NCBI GenBank assembly: GCA_049520215.1
Contig: JBEKPZ010000001.1
Span: 12,206 to 76,205 of the forward strand
Source of the DNA: Bog-159 sp049520215
Lineage (GTDB): Bacteria; Acidobacteriota; Terriglobia; Bryobacterales; Bryobacteraceae
Direction: 5' to 3'
DNA length: 64,000 nucleotides
The notes under the pieces were generated by a model. It was not told the origin of the DNA. It saw only the letters and a program-made list of their open reading frames with translations, and did not search any database. Every line of letters begins with the position of its first letter. The stretch's first letter is position 1. Both the position numbers and the translations under genes were made by a program. Positions 34,946-44,222 of the stretch are shown here, in pieces.

Positions 34946-35932
34946 ATGAAACACTCCATCTCCGTCTGCGCTCTGCTGCTCGCCTCGGGTGCGGTTCTGC
35001 CAGGCTCCGACATGCCGTCCGCCCCCGAGCCAAAGCCCGCCGGACGGCCGGTGGCCCGGGTGAACGGCGCCGTGCTGACCGACCGCGATCTGCTGCGCGA
35101 GATGTACGCGATCTTCCCCTACGCCCGGCAGCACAACGGCGGATTCCCCAAAGCGATGGAACCGGACATTCGCAAGGGCGCCATGAAGATGATCGAGTTC
35201 GAGGAATTGGTGTACCAGGAGGCGTTGCGCCGAAAAATGACGGTGGCGCCGGAGCGGATGAATCGCGCGCTGGCAGACTTCCGCAAACAGTTCAACCCGG
35301 ATCAGTATCAACAGTTGCTGGGCTCGGAGTTTGGCGGCTCGGCCGAGGTGCTGCGCAACAGGGTCCGGCGCTCGCTGCTCATCGAGCAAATGTTGAGCGC
35401 CGAGGTGTCCGCCAGGGCCGCGATTTCAGTGGTCGAGGCCAAAGTTTACTACGACAAGAATCCGGATCGATTCCGCATCCCGGAATCCTTCGCGTTGCAG
35501 ACGATTTCCATTGTGCCGCCCCAGAATGCCACGCCGGCGCAGTTGCAAGAAGCGAGGAAACGGGCTGACGACGCGCTGCGGCGCGCCCAGGCTACCAAGA
35601 ACTACGACGAGTTTGGCGTGCTGGCGGAGAAGATCTCCGAAGACGACTTCCGCGTGATGATGGGCGACCACAAGGTGGTGGACCGGGCCAAGCTGCCCCC
35701 TCCGGTGGTGGATGCGGCGCTGGCCCTCAAGCCCGGCCAGATGAGCGGCTTGATCCACTTTGACCAGATCTACACCATCGTGCGGCTGAATGCGCACATC
35801 GCGCCCGGCTTGCAGAAGTTCGACGCCGTCAAGGATGCGCTGCGCAAGGAGTTGGAGAAGAAGAAGACCGAGCAACTGCGCTCCGGATTGGACAAGAAGC
35901 TGCGCGCCAATGCGAAGGTGGAAGAGCTTTAA
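34946..35932 (+). CDS. Periplasmic PpiC/SurA-type peptidyl-prolyl isomerase
   Basis: A 328-residue exported foldase. Signal peptide about 1-20 (SVCALLLASGAVLPGS). The SurA-like N-terminal domain starts ARVNGAVLTDRDLLREM. The parvulin core follows about residue 165: FRIPESFALQTISIVPPQNA, DEFGVLAEKISED, then LPPPVVDAALALKPGQMSGLIHFDQIYTIVRLN. A Lys-rich helix ends the protein. AGGAG is five bases before the ATG. It lies directly after the tetraheme gene, the same partnership seen for OmcE-type cytochromes, so it probably folds or assembles the extracytoplasmic proteins of this cluster. Confidence 0.88.
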   Translation: MKHSISVCALLLASGAVLPGSDMPSAPEPKPAGRPVARVNGAVLTDRDLLREMYAIFPYARQHNGGFPKAMEPDIRKGAMKMIEFEELVYQEALRRKMTVAPERMNRALADFRKQFNPDQYQQLLGSEFGGSAEVLRNRVRRSLLIEQMLSAEVSARAAISVVEAKVYYDKNPDRFRIPESFALQTISIVPPQNATPAQLQEARKRADDALRRAQATKNYDEFGVLAEKISEDDFRVMMGDHKVVDRAKLPPPVVDAALALKPGQMSGLIHFDQIYTIVRLNAHIAPGLQKFDAVKDALRKELEKKKTEQLRSGLDKKLRANAKVEEL

Positions 35933-36006
35933 GAGCCTGAGGATTCGTGCCAGGAATTCGGCCACAAATCGGGCGCGCACAGCTACTGAGTCACACGGAA
36001 TATAGC

Positions 36007-36048
36007 GGCGGGACTGAGAGTCCCGCGCAGGCTAACAGCCTGCCCCAC
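36007..36048. repeat. REP unit directly upstream of the beta-barrel gene
   Basis: Two perfect hairpins, GCGGGACT-GAG-AGTCCCGC and GCAGGCT-AAC-AGCCTGC, followed by CCCAC. It is open in the frame of the downstream gene and ends 15 bases before the likely start, so it may shape translation initiation. Confidence 0.75.
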
Positions 36049-36063
36049 CAAGGCAGGCACGGC

Positions 36064-37896
36064 TTGGCCGTGTTCCTGGCTTTGGCTACTGCGGTGCTGG
36101 CAACGGCGGGGCGCGCACCGGCGCAGGTTCAGGCAGGCGACCTCAACATGAACCTGAGCGGCACCGTTGCCGGCGGCTACGCGGCGGACTATGGAAATCT
36201 CACGCCTTCCGACCACACCTTCAATGCCGCCGGCGACGCCACTCTATCCGGCTTCTTTTACGACCCTAATTTCCTGTCGTTCAAAATCCAGCCTTTCTAC
36301 AACGAGTCGCGGGCGAATTCGGATTTCCAGTCGATTACCTCGGCGAGCGGAGTGACGGCTAGCTCGTCCATCTTCGGCGGCAGCCAATTTCCGGGTTCGA
36401 TCAGTTTTTCCCAGATCTTCAACGGCACGGGGAATTTCGGGGTTCCGGATGTGGCCAACTATACCAGTCACGGAGACTCCCGGACCTTCAGCGTGGGTTG
36501 GAGCGAACTGGTCCCGCGTCTTCCCACGCTCTCGGTCGGTTATCAGCAGGGATCCAATCAGTACTCGCTATTTGGCACCAACGAGGATACGTCTTCCGCG
36601 TTTCAATCCGCCACGGCCAACAGTAGTTATCAGTTGGCTGGATTTATGCTGAACGCGGGCTATCACTACACGACTACCCATTTGGACGTTCCGCAACTTT
36701 TTTCGGGCGAGCAGCAGCCGTCGATATCGAACTCGTCGGGCGACTCCTTCTCATTCGGTATCGGGCACCCCCTGCCTTTCAATGGCAGCTTCTCGGCGAG
36801 CGCCAGCCGATCGGATCTCTCCGAGGATTCCGCGGCGGGTCCGTACAGCGCAACTCTGGACACGGTGAACGCGGGACTTGGATTCAACCCTATCGCACGG
36901 CTGAACGTGGGCGCCAATGCCCAATATACGGATAACCTGACCGCAACCCTTTACGAATCGATCCTGGGGGCCGGCGGAATTGTGGGGGAGAACACGCCAA
37001 ACTATTCCACGCATGCGCTGGACGTGACCGGCTACGCCAATTACCTGGTGCCCACGCTGCACATGACTTTTAGCGCCACGGACGAGCACCGCGACCAGGC
37101 GTTCGATGGCAGTAACTTGCAGTCGGATTCGTATACCGGGACCGCCACTTACGGGAACACCATCTGGAATGGCTTCTTCAACGCAGTGCTGGGGATTACG
37201 CACACCGTAGTCGATCCCGGCGGCAAGGGCGCGGTGGGCTTGCTCGGGTCGGCGAGTTACTCCCGGGACGTGGGACGCTGGACGATCACGGGGCAGGGCA
37301 ATTATGCGGAGAACCAGCAGACTATTCTGATCGCCTACACTACTTCGAGCTACGGCTTTTCGGGCAATCTTGCCCGCAAGATCGGGCGCCGTTCTCACTG
37401 GAGCGCCACTGCCGGGGGCACCAAGAGCGGCCTGTCGAACGAGCCGGGCGCGGGAACATTCAGCCAGTATTATTCGACGGCCCTCTCCGTAAAATGGCTC
37501 AGTGCGTCGGCGTCGTATACCAGGTCCAATGGGAACGGGATTCTCACGGCGGCGGGCGTGACGGCGACGCCGGTTCCCCTCCCGGTTGTCACTCCTGGCG
37601 CGGTGATTCTCTACGGCGGCCACTCGTATTCATTCGGGCTGGGAGCCACGCCGATGCGCGGGCTCACTATCTCGGCCAGCTATGCAAGGGCACTGAGCAA
37701 CACCGCTGCGGATGGACTCTCGAGCTCGAATAACAACAACGAACAACTGCTCGCCAGGATCACGTACCTAGTGCGGAAGATATACTTTCAGGCGGGCTAC
37801 CTCAAGCTCACGCAAGGCTTCAGCGAAATCGCCGGCCCCTCGGCTATGACCTCGTCCGTTTACGTCGGTCTATCGCGATGGTTCAGTTTCTTCTAA
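36064..37896 (+). CDS. Predicted outer-membrane beta-barrel protein of the cytochrome cluster
   Basis: About 610 residues. The signal segment AVFLALATAVLATAGRAPAQ is followed by a protein composed almost wholly of alternating beta-strands rich in Ser, Thr, Gly, Tyr and Asn (e.g. GYAADYGNLTP, FSVGWSELVPRLPTLSVGYQQ) and ending in the barrel signature VYVGLSRWFSFF with a terminal Phe. No haem site is present. Sandwiched among cytochromes, it is the natural candidate for the porin of an electron conduit. No ATG precedes the signal peptide; TTG at 36064 (AGG six bases upstream) or GTG at 36070 is likely. The frame remains open back to 35947 through a REP palindrome. It overlaps the next gene by 19 bases. 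Confidence 0.8.
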   Translation: MAVFLALATAVLATAGRAPAQVQAGDLNMNLSGTVAGGYAADYGNLTPSDHTFNAAGDATLSGFFYDPNFLSFKIQPFYNESRANSDFQSITSASGVTASSSIFGGSQFPGSISFSQIFNGTGNFGVPDVANYTSHGDSRTFSVGWSELVPRLPTLSVGYQQGSNQYSLFGTNEDTSSAFQSATANSSYQLAGFMLNAGYHYTTTHLDVPQLFSGEQQPSISNSSGDSFSFGIGHPLPFNGSFSASASRSDLSEDSAAGPYSATLDTVNAGLGFNPIARLNVGANAQYTDNLTATLYESILGAGGIVGENTPNYSTHALDVTGYANYLVPTLHMTFSATDEHRDQAFDGSNLQSDSYTGTATYGNTIWNGFFNAVLGITHTVVDPGGKGAVGLLGSASYSRDVGRWTITGQGNYAENQQTILIAYTTSSYGFSGNLARKIGRRSHWSATAGGTKSGLSNEPGAGTFSQYYSTALSVKWLSASASYTRSNGNGILTAAGVTATPVPLPVVTPGAVILYGGHSYSFGLGATPMRGLTISASYARALSNTAADGLSSSNNNNEQLLARITYLVRKIYFQAGYLKLTQGFSEIAGPSAMTSSVYVGLSRWFSFF

Positions 37897-38921
37897 AATC
37901 GGGCTCGATTCTCTTGCTGCTGGCGCCAGCCGCCACCTGGGCGCGGCCACGAGTGAAGACGCCCGCGGCCGCGACGGACGCGCCCTATCTGGAGATGGAC
38001 GGGGGCCGCCGGCTTCAATTCGAGCGCAGCTTCCAGTCCGAGCACGAGGTGAAAACCAAGCGCGGGTTCTGGACCAAGATGATCGATTTCGCCGCAGGGG
38101 CTCCGGATTACAGAAGCCTGGTGCGTCCTTACAGCCTGGTGAGCGATTCCCGTGAGCGGATTATCCTGACCGACCCAGGCGCGTCCGGCGTCCACATTTT
38201 CGATTTTGCGCAACAAAAGTACAAGTTCATTTCCCACCGGGATGGCAAAGACGAAATGCGCGCACCCATGTGCGTGGCGGTGGACAAGCAGGATAACATC
38301 TACGTTACCGATTCCGAGGCCGGCAAGATTTTCGTGTTCGGGGCCAACGGCAAATTCCAGCGGGTGATCGGCAGCTTAAGGGGCGGCGAGGGTTTTTTCA
38401 AGCGCCCCACCGGAATCGCCGTGGATTCGGACGCGCAACGGATCTTTGTGTCGGACACATGGCGCAACAAGATCTACGTGCTCGACATGCAAGGCAGCGT
38501 GCTGCAGACCATCGGCAAGCGCGGCGAGGGAAACGGCGAATTCAATTTCCCGACCGAACTGCGCCTGGATGGGGAAGATCTGATCGTCGTCGACGCCATG
38601 AATTTCCGCGTCCAGGTGCTGGATCGCGCGGGCAAGTTTCGCTACGCGATCGGACGTCCGCGCGGGGGCGATCTGTACCGTCCTAAGGGCGTGGGCCTGG
38701 ACTCGGAAGGCCATCTCTACGTGGCCGACGCTTTCTATAACATCGTGCAGGTGTTCGATCGGGAAGGGCGCCTTCTGTATTACTTCGGAAAGGACGCGGG
38801 AGTGGGCGATTTCAAGTTGCCCGCCGGCCTGGCCCTGGATCGCAGCGACCGGGTCTACGTGGTGGATACGGTTCACCGGCGCGTGCAGGTCTTTCAGTAC
38901 TTCGGTGGAGGCGCGCGATGA
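37878..38921 (+). CDS. NHL-repeat beta-propeller protein (secreted)
   Basis: A 347-residue protein with a short signal peptide (LLKSGSILLLLAPAATWA). NHL blades fill about residues 95-340: APMCVAVDKQDNIYVTDSEAG, PTGIAVDSDAQRIFVSDTWRN, PTELRLDGEDLIVVDAMNFR, PKGVGLDSEGHLYVADAFYN and PAGLALDRSDRVYVVDTVHR. It resembles the 32712 protein in layout, and the two may be paralogues. It overlaps the barrel gene by 19 bases and the next cytochrome start by four (ATGA), so it is clearly co-translated with both. Confidence 0.87.
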   Translation: MVQFLLKSGSILLLLAPAATWARPRVKTPAAATDAPYLEMDGGRRLQFERSFQSEHEVKTKRGFWTKMIDFAAGAPDYRSLVRPYSLVSDSRERIILTDPGASGVHIFDFAQQKYKFISHRDGKDEMRAPMCVAVDKQDNIYVTDSEAGKIFVFGANGKFQRVIGSLRGGEGFFKRPTGIAVDSDAQRIFVSDTWRNKIYVLDMQGSVLQTIGKRGEGNGEFNFPTELRLDGEDLIVVDAMNFRVQVLDRAGKFRYAIGRPRGGDLYRPKGVGLDSEGHLYVADAFYNIVQVFDREGRLLYYFGKDAGVGDFKLPAGLALDRSDRVYVVDTVHRRVQVFQYFGGGAR

Positions 38922-40831
38922 AGCGGCGGGCGCGCGCGGCAGGATTGCCTGGCCTGGTTCTCCTGGTGGGCAATGTCCTCTCCGCCCAGGTCGTGGGCGA
39001 CGTGATCGGCGTGCATGACCTGTCGCCCAGCGGCACATCGCCGGTAAAAGGCAGGCTGCCCGGCGCCTGCTATTATTGCCACGCGCCGCACAGCGGCATT
39101 GGAGGGCTAACGCCGCTGTGGAACCAGAAACTCTCCACCCAGACCTACACGACCTACACCAGCACCACCTTTACCGATAAGAGCAACCCGCAACCGCCGC
39201 AGAGCAGCCCCAGCACGCTCTGCCTGAGCTGCCACGATGGGACGGTAGCGCCGGGACAAACACAGGCTTACGGCGCCATCCCCACCAACGGCTCGATGAA
39301 ATCCGCGGATGTGCTGGGGACCAACCTCGAAAGCTCGCATCCGTTCAGCCTGGCGTTGCCTCTGAAAGACGCTCCATACCTGGCGGCGTCGCTGGTGGCT
39401 TCCGGCACGACTCTCGACAAGACAGGAGCGGTGAAGCTCATCAAAGGCAATATTGAGTGCACTTCCTGCCACGCCGCGCATAGACAGGCGATCGACCCGG
39501 TGTCGCAGAACTTCCTGGTGCTGAACAGCGCGAGCGGCAAGATGTGCCTGGCCTGTCACGACCCGAACCGCGTGATGACCGGGAAGATCAATCCGCTGGC
39601 GAACTGGACCACGAGCGCGCACGCCATGGCATCCAACGTAGTGACCAATACACCGCCGGCGCCGCCGCTCGGCTCGTACCACACGGTGGCGCAGAATGCC
39701 TGCATATCCTGCCATGCGCCGCACAACGGCCTGGGAGCCACGCGCTTGCTGCGCGGCGCCAACGAGCAGGATTGCCTCACCTGCCACAATGGAAGCACGG
39801 CCGTCTATCCGTCCATCTCCAACGTGGCGGCCGAGTATGCCGCTCCGAAAGTGGGACATCCCATTCCCGCGCCTCTCTTTCCGCACGATGCAGCCGAGGG
39901 CGTGCTGCTGAATCAGAACCGCCATTCCACCTGCGTCGATTGCCACAGCCCGCACGCGTCGAACGTGGTGACCAGTTTCCCGCCGGCGCCGCTCACCCGC
40001 CTTTCGCAATCCGGCGTGGCCGGAATCAGCGCGTCCGACGGGGTCACCGTGGTCAACCCCACGGTGAACCAGTTTGAGAACTGCCTGCGCTGCCACGGGA
40101 GCAGCACCGGCAAAGCCGCGAACCCGATCTACGGATACCTGCCGAGGTGGACGGTTTCGGCGGGCGATCCGCTGGACGTCATCCCGCAGTTCGCGTTCAC
40201 CGCATCCTCCAGCCATCCGGTGACGCACGATCGCAGCAGCCCTCTCCCGCAGCCCAGCCTGCTTTCCAACATGCTCAAACTCGACGGCGTCACGCAGGCG
40301 CGCGCCATGGGAGTCCGCATTCTGTGTACCGACTGCCATAATAGCGACGACAATCGCGAATTCGGCGGCACGGGGCCGAACGGCCCGCACGGCTCCAAAT
40401 TCACCCACATTCTGGAACGCCGCTACGAGTTCAGCCAGGCGCCCCGTCCGGGCCTGCCGGTGATGAATTTGTTCCCCAATCCGGACCTGAGCGTAGCCGG
40501 TCCCTACGCCCTCTGCGGGAAATGTCACAATCTGACGACGATTCTGGCCAACACCAGCTTCGCCCAGCACTCGTTGCACATCAACGCCGGTTTCTCGTGC
40601 TCGGCCTGCCACACGGCGCACGGCATGGGGAGCCCGTCGGCGACGATCTCAGGCGAGCGCCTAGTGAACTTCGACGCGAACGTTGTGGCGCCCAATGGGG
40701 CGGCGCCCATCTCCTACAATCGCGCGCAGAATAGCTGCAACCTGCTTTGCCATGGGCACGCGCACGGCGGGGTGTCTCTGGTGCGCCCCGGATTGCCTGC
40801 GCACGCCGGAAAGGCGGGTGTTCACCGGTAG
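38918..40831 (+). CDS. Large multiheme c-type cytochrome (11 CxxCH plus one CxxxCH)
   Basis: A 637-residue exported cytochrome. Eleven canonical haem sites run from CYYCHAPH near residue 52 to CSACHTAH near 568. A twelfth, CNLLCH, near the C-terminus (NSCNLLCHGHAHGG) has three residues between the cysteines. Signal peptide: about residues 9-24. Spacing between haems is irregular with long loops (e.g. 80 residues before CTDCH), unlike the dense 16-heme protein. An outer-membrane or surface position next to the barrel would suit it. ATG overlaps the NHL stop. Confidence 0.92.
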   Translation: MKRRARAAGLPGLVLLVGNVLSAQVVGDVIGVHDLSPSGTSPVKGRLPGACYYCHAPHSGIGGLTPLWNQKLSTQTYTTYTSTTFTDKSNPQPPQSSPSTLCLSCHDGTVAPGQTQAYGAIPTNGSMKSADVLGTNLESSHPFSLALPLKDAPYLAASLVASGTTLDKTGAVKLIKGNIECTSCHAAHRQAIDPVSQNFLVLNSASGKMCLACHDPNRVMTGKINPLANWTTSAHAMASNVVTNTPPAPPLGSYHTVAQNACISCHAPHNGLGATRLLRGANEQDCLTCHNGSTAVYPSISNVAAEYAAPKVGHPIPAPLFPHDAAEGVLLNQNRHSTCVDCHSPHASNVVTSFPPAPLTRLSQSGVAGISASDGVTVVNPTVNQFENCLRCHGSSTGKAANPIYGYLPRWTVSAGDPLDVIPQFAFTASSSHPVTHDRSSPLPQPSLLSNMLKLDGVTQARAMGVRILCTDCHNSDDNREFGGTGPNGPHGSKFTHILERRYEFSQAPRPGLPVMNLFPNPDLSVAGPYALCGKCHNLTTILANTSFAQHSLHINAGFSCSACHTAHGMGSPSATISGERLVNFDANVVAPNGAAPISYNRAQNSCNLLCHGHAHGGVSLVRPGLPAHAGKAGVHR

Positions 40832-40835
40832 CGCG

Positions 40836-43106
40836 ATGAAGGGATCGGCGACCAAAACCAGCGCTGATATTCCGCTCGAGCGCCTGCTGTTCTACGCGCT
40901 CGGAGCGGCGGCGCTGGTGTATGCATTTCTGGCCGGACTGAAAACGATTGCGGAATTCGATCTCGGCTGGCAGATGGCCACTGCGCGCTGGATCGTCCAG
41001 CATCGTCAAATCCCTTCCACGGAAGTTCTCTCCTACACCGCGGCAGGCCAGCCTTGGACCTATCCGGCCGGGTCCGGACTTGTGTTTTACGCCCTGTACC
41101 TGCTGGGCGGCTATGGGCTGCTCTCCTGGCTGACGGCTTGCGCTTGTGGGGGAACGATTGCGTTGTTACTGCGGCGGGGTTCCGCGGCGACCGCGGCTTT
41201 GGCCATCCTGGCCGTGCCGCTGATCGCATCCAGGGTCACGGCACGCGCGGAGATGTTTACGGTCGTGTTGTTTGCCGCGACCTTGTCCCTGCTCTGGGAG
41301 CAGCACCAGACGGGCGCGGCGCGGCTCTGGCTGCTACCCGTGGCGATGGTGGCCTGGGTCAATCTTCATCCGGGGTTCATCGCCGGTCTGGGACTGCTCG
41401 GCGCTTACGTGATGTTGGAAGCCGTGGACATGGTTCCGGCGAGCACACGCGCGGACGCTATCGGCCGTCTCCGGCGAGCTTTCCCATGGCTGATGGCCAC
41501 CGGCGCCGCGACGCTGGTCAATCCATGGGGTTGGGGCGTTTACGATGTCATATCGCGCCAGGAAGCCGCCCTGGCAGCGCATTCCCAGTTGATCCAGGAA
41601 TGGGTGCCCATTCCGCTCGATTGGGCGCACATCAAATCCGGACTGTCGCCGTTCACGCCGGATATGTTTTATGTGCTGCTGGCGGTGGTGGTCCTGGCCG
41701 TGCTGCTGGCGCTCGCGCGCCGGCGCATCGGAGAAGCCATCCTGCTCGTCGGGGCGGCCTTTTTTCCGCTCCGGCACGTTCGCTTTTTGGCGCTGTTCGG
41801 TGTTGTGGTTGTACTTATCGGCGGCGCTTTGCTGGCCTCCTGCCTGCCCTTGCTCAGGTCGAAGATCAGGGGAGCGCGCGTTCGTGCAATTCTCGCCGTG
41901 GCGGCCAGCGCGCTGCTGGTAGGCATGGCGGGAATGCGCATCCGGGACCTGGTGACGGACCGGGCCTATCGAATGGGAACGGAAGTGGTCTCGTTCGGCA
42001 CGGGATTGTCCTGGTGGTTTCCGGAAGGAGCCGCGGCTTTCGTGGAGCGGGAGAACCTGCCCGCGCAAATCTTCAGCGCCTACACCGAGGGCGGCTACAT
42101 GGCCTTCCGCCTTGGTCCAAAATACAAGAACTACATCGACGGCCGGGCGATTCCATTTGGCACGGAGCTGATGGTGCGTAGCGGCGGACTGAAAGCCAGC
42201 CCGCCGGACGCGCCCGCATGGAAGCAGGAGGCCGAGCGATACGGCATCAACACCATCCTGATTCCGATGGGGCGATACGTCGGGTTGCAGTTCTTTCCGG
42301 TGTTGAAACAGTTTTGCGTGAGCGATATCTGGGTTCCCGTGTACCTGGATGAAACAGGCGCCGTCTTCGTGCGGCGCAGCCCGGAAACGGAAGCCTTGAT
42401 CGGGCGTTTTAGGGTGGATTGTTCAACCGCGCCGCTGCCGGCGGCTCCTGTTGGGAACGGCACGAAGGCCTTCAATCAGTGGGCTAATGCCGCCTCCGTC
42501 TTGAAGGCTCTGGGACGCAATCAAGAAGCGCTCGCGGCGATCCGTAAGGCTCTGGAGATTTTCCCGGATAACGGATATCTGCACTTCACGCGCGGGCACA
42601 TCTTCGAGGAAGAGGGCGACCAGAACGCTGCGGAGCGGGATTTCCTGGCCGCGACCGAAATGGAGCCCAATCTGGTGGCGCCGTGGTCGGCTCTGGCGGC
42701 CTATTATCAGGAGCAGGGCCGGTTGGCGGATGCCATCCGCGCATGGGAGAAGGCCGCCAGCGTTTCCCGCTCGCCGTGGGAACCACTAGAAAACCTGGGG
42801 TACGCCGACCTCATGGCCCGCCGGCCGCAGCAGGCTCTGGCCGCGTTCGACGACGCTGCGAAAAGTTTGCCGGAACATTCCGAGTTGATCGTGGACGACA
42901 CGTTCCTGGCGAACATCGCGCATGGCCGCGCACGCTCGTGGTACCGGCTGGGGAATCTGCCACGCGCGATTTCCTACGAAGAAGGCGCCGCGCGGCTGCT
43001 CCCTGCGAGCGCCGACCTTTGGCGGCAACTCGCGGGGTTGTACGCCGCGGCGGGCCGGAGCGACGACGCCAATCGAGCTGCCGCTCACGCGAGCGCGCTC
43101 CCGTAG
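40836..43106 (+). CDS. Polytopic membrane protein with C-terminal TPR domain
   Basis: A 756-residue protein. The first 390 residues hold about ten hydrophobic helices (e.g. LLFYALGAAALVYAFLAGL, MFYVLLAVVVLAVLLALA, FGVVVVLIGGALLASCLPLL), with a conserved-looking FDLGWQMATARWIV motif after helix one, similar to glycosyltransferase-C-like proteins. A periplasmic part follows (YTEGGYMAFRLGPKYKNYIDGR). TPR-like helices occupy about residues 560-756 (LRKALEIFPDNGYLHFTRGHIFEEEGDQNAAERDF, etc.). It follows the cytochrome gene after four bases. Role unknown; glycosylation or assembly of surface proteins is possible. Confidence 0.75.
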   Translation: MKGSATKTSADIPLERLLFYALGAAALVYAFLAGLKTIAEFDLGWQMATARWIVQHRQIPSTEVLSYTAAGQPWTYPAGSGLVFYALYLLGGYGLLSWLTACACGGTIALLLRRGSAATAALAILAVPLIASRVTARAEMFTVVLFAATLSLLWEQHQTGAARLWLLPVAMVAWVNLHPGFIAGLGLLGAYVMLEAVDMVPASTRADAIGRLRRAFPWLMATGAATLVNPWGWGVYDVISRQEAALAAHSQLIQEWVPIPLDWAHIKSGLSPFTPDMFYVLLAVVVLAVLLALARRRIGEAILLVGAAFFPLRHVRFLALFGVVVVLIGGALLASCLPLLRSKIRGARVRAILAVAASALLVGMAGMRIRDLVTDRAYRMGTEVVSFGTGLSWWFPEGAAAFVERENLPAQIFSAYTEGGYMAFRLGPKYKNYIDGRAIPFGTELMVRSGGLKASPPDAPAWKQEAERYGINTILIPMGRYVGLQFFPVLKQFCVSDIWVPVYLDETGAVFVRRSPETEALIGRFRVDCSTAPLPAAPVGNGTKAFNQWANAASVLKALGRNQEALAAIRKALEIFPDNGYLHFTRGHIFEEEGDQNAAERDFLAATEMEPNLVAPWSALAAYYQEQGRLADAIRAWEKAASVSRSPWEPLENLGYADLMARRPQQALAAFDDAAKSLPEHSELIVDDTFLANIAHGRARSWYRLGNLPRAISYEEGAARLLPASADLWRQLAGLYAAAGRSDDANRAAAHASALP

Positions 43107-43121
43107 CGCGCCAGAGAAAAA

Positions 43122-43164
43122 GGCGGGTCTGGAGACCCGCTGCAGGCGTGGACGCCCGCCCCAC
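43122..43164. repeat. REP unit (TCCA-loop type)
   Basis: Hairpins GCGGGTCT-GG-AGACCCGC and GGCG-TGGA-CGCC with the CGCCCCAC foot, almost identical to 1518-1559. It lies between the convergent membrane/TPR gene and gspK and may terminate both transcripts. Confidence 0.75.
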
Positions 43165-43178
43165 ACGGACTGGCCCAC

Positions 43179-44222
43179 CTAAGTGGCATTGGGCCAGGAG
43201 GCCTGTCCCACTACCGTGTCGTACCAGCGCAGGATATGATACGGCGTTTCGTTGCTGGGCGGCGTGAATTTCACCAGCGCGGCGACGGTGCGGCGGAGAT
43301 CCGACAGTTGGCCATTCCCCAGGCGCAGGCGGGCCGTGGAGCGTAGCGTGAACATGGTGAAGCCGCCGATGCGCAGCCGGGGGAAGCCCGGACCGGCGAT
43401 TTGGGCGAAGGGCGACAGATCCTGCGGGTTCAGAAAAGGCTGCATGCGGCGCTGCTGGACCAGGGCCGCGACGCCCTCCGGCGGCACACCCACGGCGGCC
43501 AGGACGGCGGGCGCCGCGGTGTTGACGTCGAATTGGCCGGCAGAGCCAAACACCGAGACGCAGTCGCCCAGTCCGGTCCGCAGCGCGAGAGGCTGCGGGG
43601 CGCCCGCGGGCGCGATTTGCCAGGCGCCGTAGAAAAGATCCGGGGTGACGCCCCGCACCGAAAGCAGTTCCTCGATTTCCTGAAAATTCGCATGCGGCGC
43701 GAGATAAGGCGGGTACAGCGACGCATAGAAACCGTCGAAAGCGCTATGCAGCACGGGAGCCGGGGAGCGCCAGTCCACGATGGCCGCGGCAATCTCTTGG
43801 GCGCGCGCGGGGTCCACGCCGAGGTTCACCAGCAGATGGAACAGGTCCTCTGGCGGGGCGGTATTGATGTTGAATTTGGAGTTCTCCGGAATGACCTCGA
43901 CCACGGTTTGGCCTTCTGGAAAATCGAAAACGAAGAGCGGCCCGAGCGGCTTGAAGCGGGGGATGTCGGGACGCGTACGGCCCCAATCCAGATACAGGAT
44001 CGCGCGCCGCAAGCCGCCCGCGGCGAGATCCTGGCTGCGGAGCCCATCGACGGCGGTAGCGCTGCGCTCGGCCTCGCCGCGCACGGTATCGGCGAGCGAA
44101 ATCGCGATGGTGGCCAGGGCGGCGGAAAGCCAGAGGACGGCGAGAAGCGCGGTGCCTTGGGCGGACTTCGTACGCCGTGGATGGTGGATAGTGGCTGGTG
44201 GCTGGTTAGTAGGCATCCACAT
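43179..44222 (-). CDS. gspK: Type II secretion minor pseudopilin GspK
   Basis: A 347-residue protein. The hydrophobic N-terminal helix GTALLAVLWLSAALATIAISL stands in for the pseudopilin stalk and lacks the Glu5, as GspK does. It is followed by the family string NINTAPPEDLFHLLVNLGVDP and a second helix-hairpin-like FDVNTAAPAVLAAVGVPPEGVAALV. GspK caps the pseudopilus tip with GspI and GspJ. The first 20 residues (MWMPTNQPPATIHHPRR) are encoded by a repetitive tract at 44166-44208. It is the last gene of the operon and overlaps gspJ. Confidence 0.87.
   Translation of the reverse strand: MWMPTNQPPATIHHPRRTKSAQGTALLAVLWLSAALATIAISLADTVRGEAERSATAVDGLRSQDLAAGGLRRAILYLDWGRTRPDIPRFKPLGPLFVFDFPEGQTVVEVIPENSKFNINTAPPEDLFHLLVNLGVDPARAQEIAAAIVDWRSPAPVLHSAFDGFYASLYPPYLAPHANFQEIEELLSVRGVTPDLFYGAWQIAPAGAPQPLALRTGLGDCVSVFGSAGQFDVNTAAPAVLAAVGVPPEGVAALVQQRRMQPFLNPQDLSPFAQIAGPGFPRLRIGGFTMFTLRSTARLRLGNGQLSDLRRTVAALVKFTPPSNETPYHILRWYDTVVGQASWPNAT
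44166..44208. repeat. GTGGCTGGT-type repeat inside the gspK start
   Basis: The tract CGTACGCCGTGGATGG plus several TGGCTGG or GTGGCTGGT units resembles 49944-49998, where the same pattern forms the start of gspE. It encodes the Pro/Thr/His-rich N-terminus of GspK. Confidence 0.55.
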
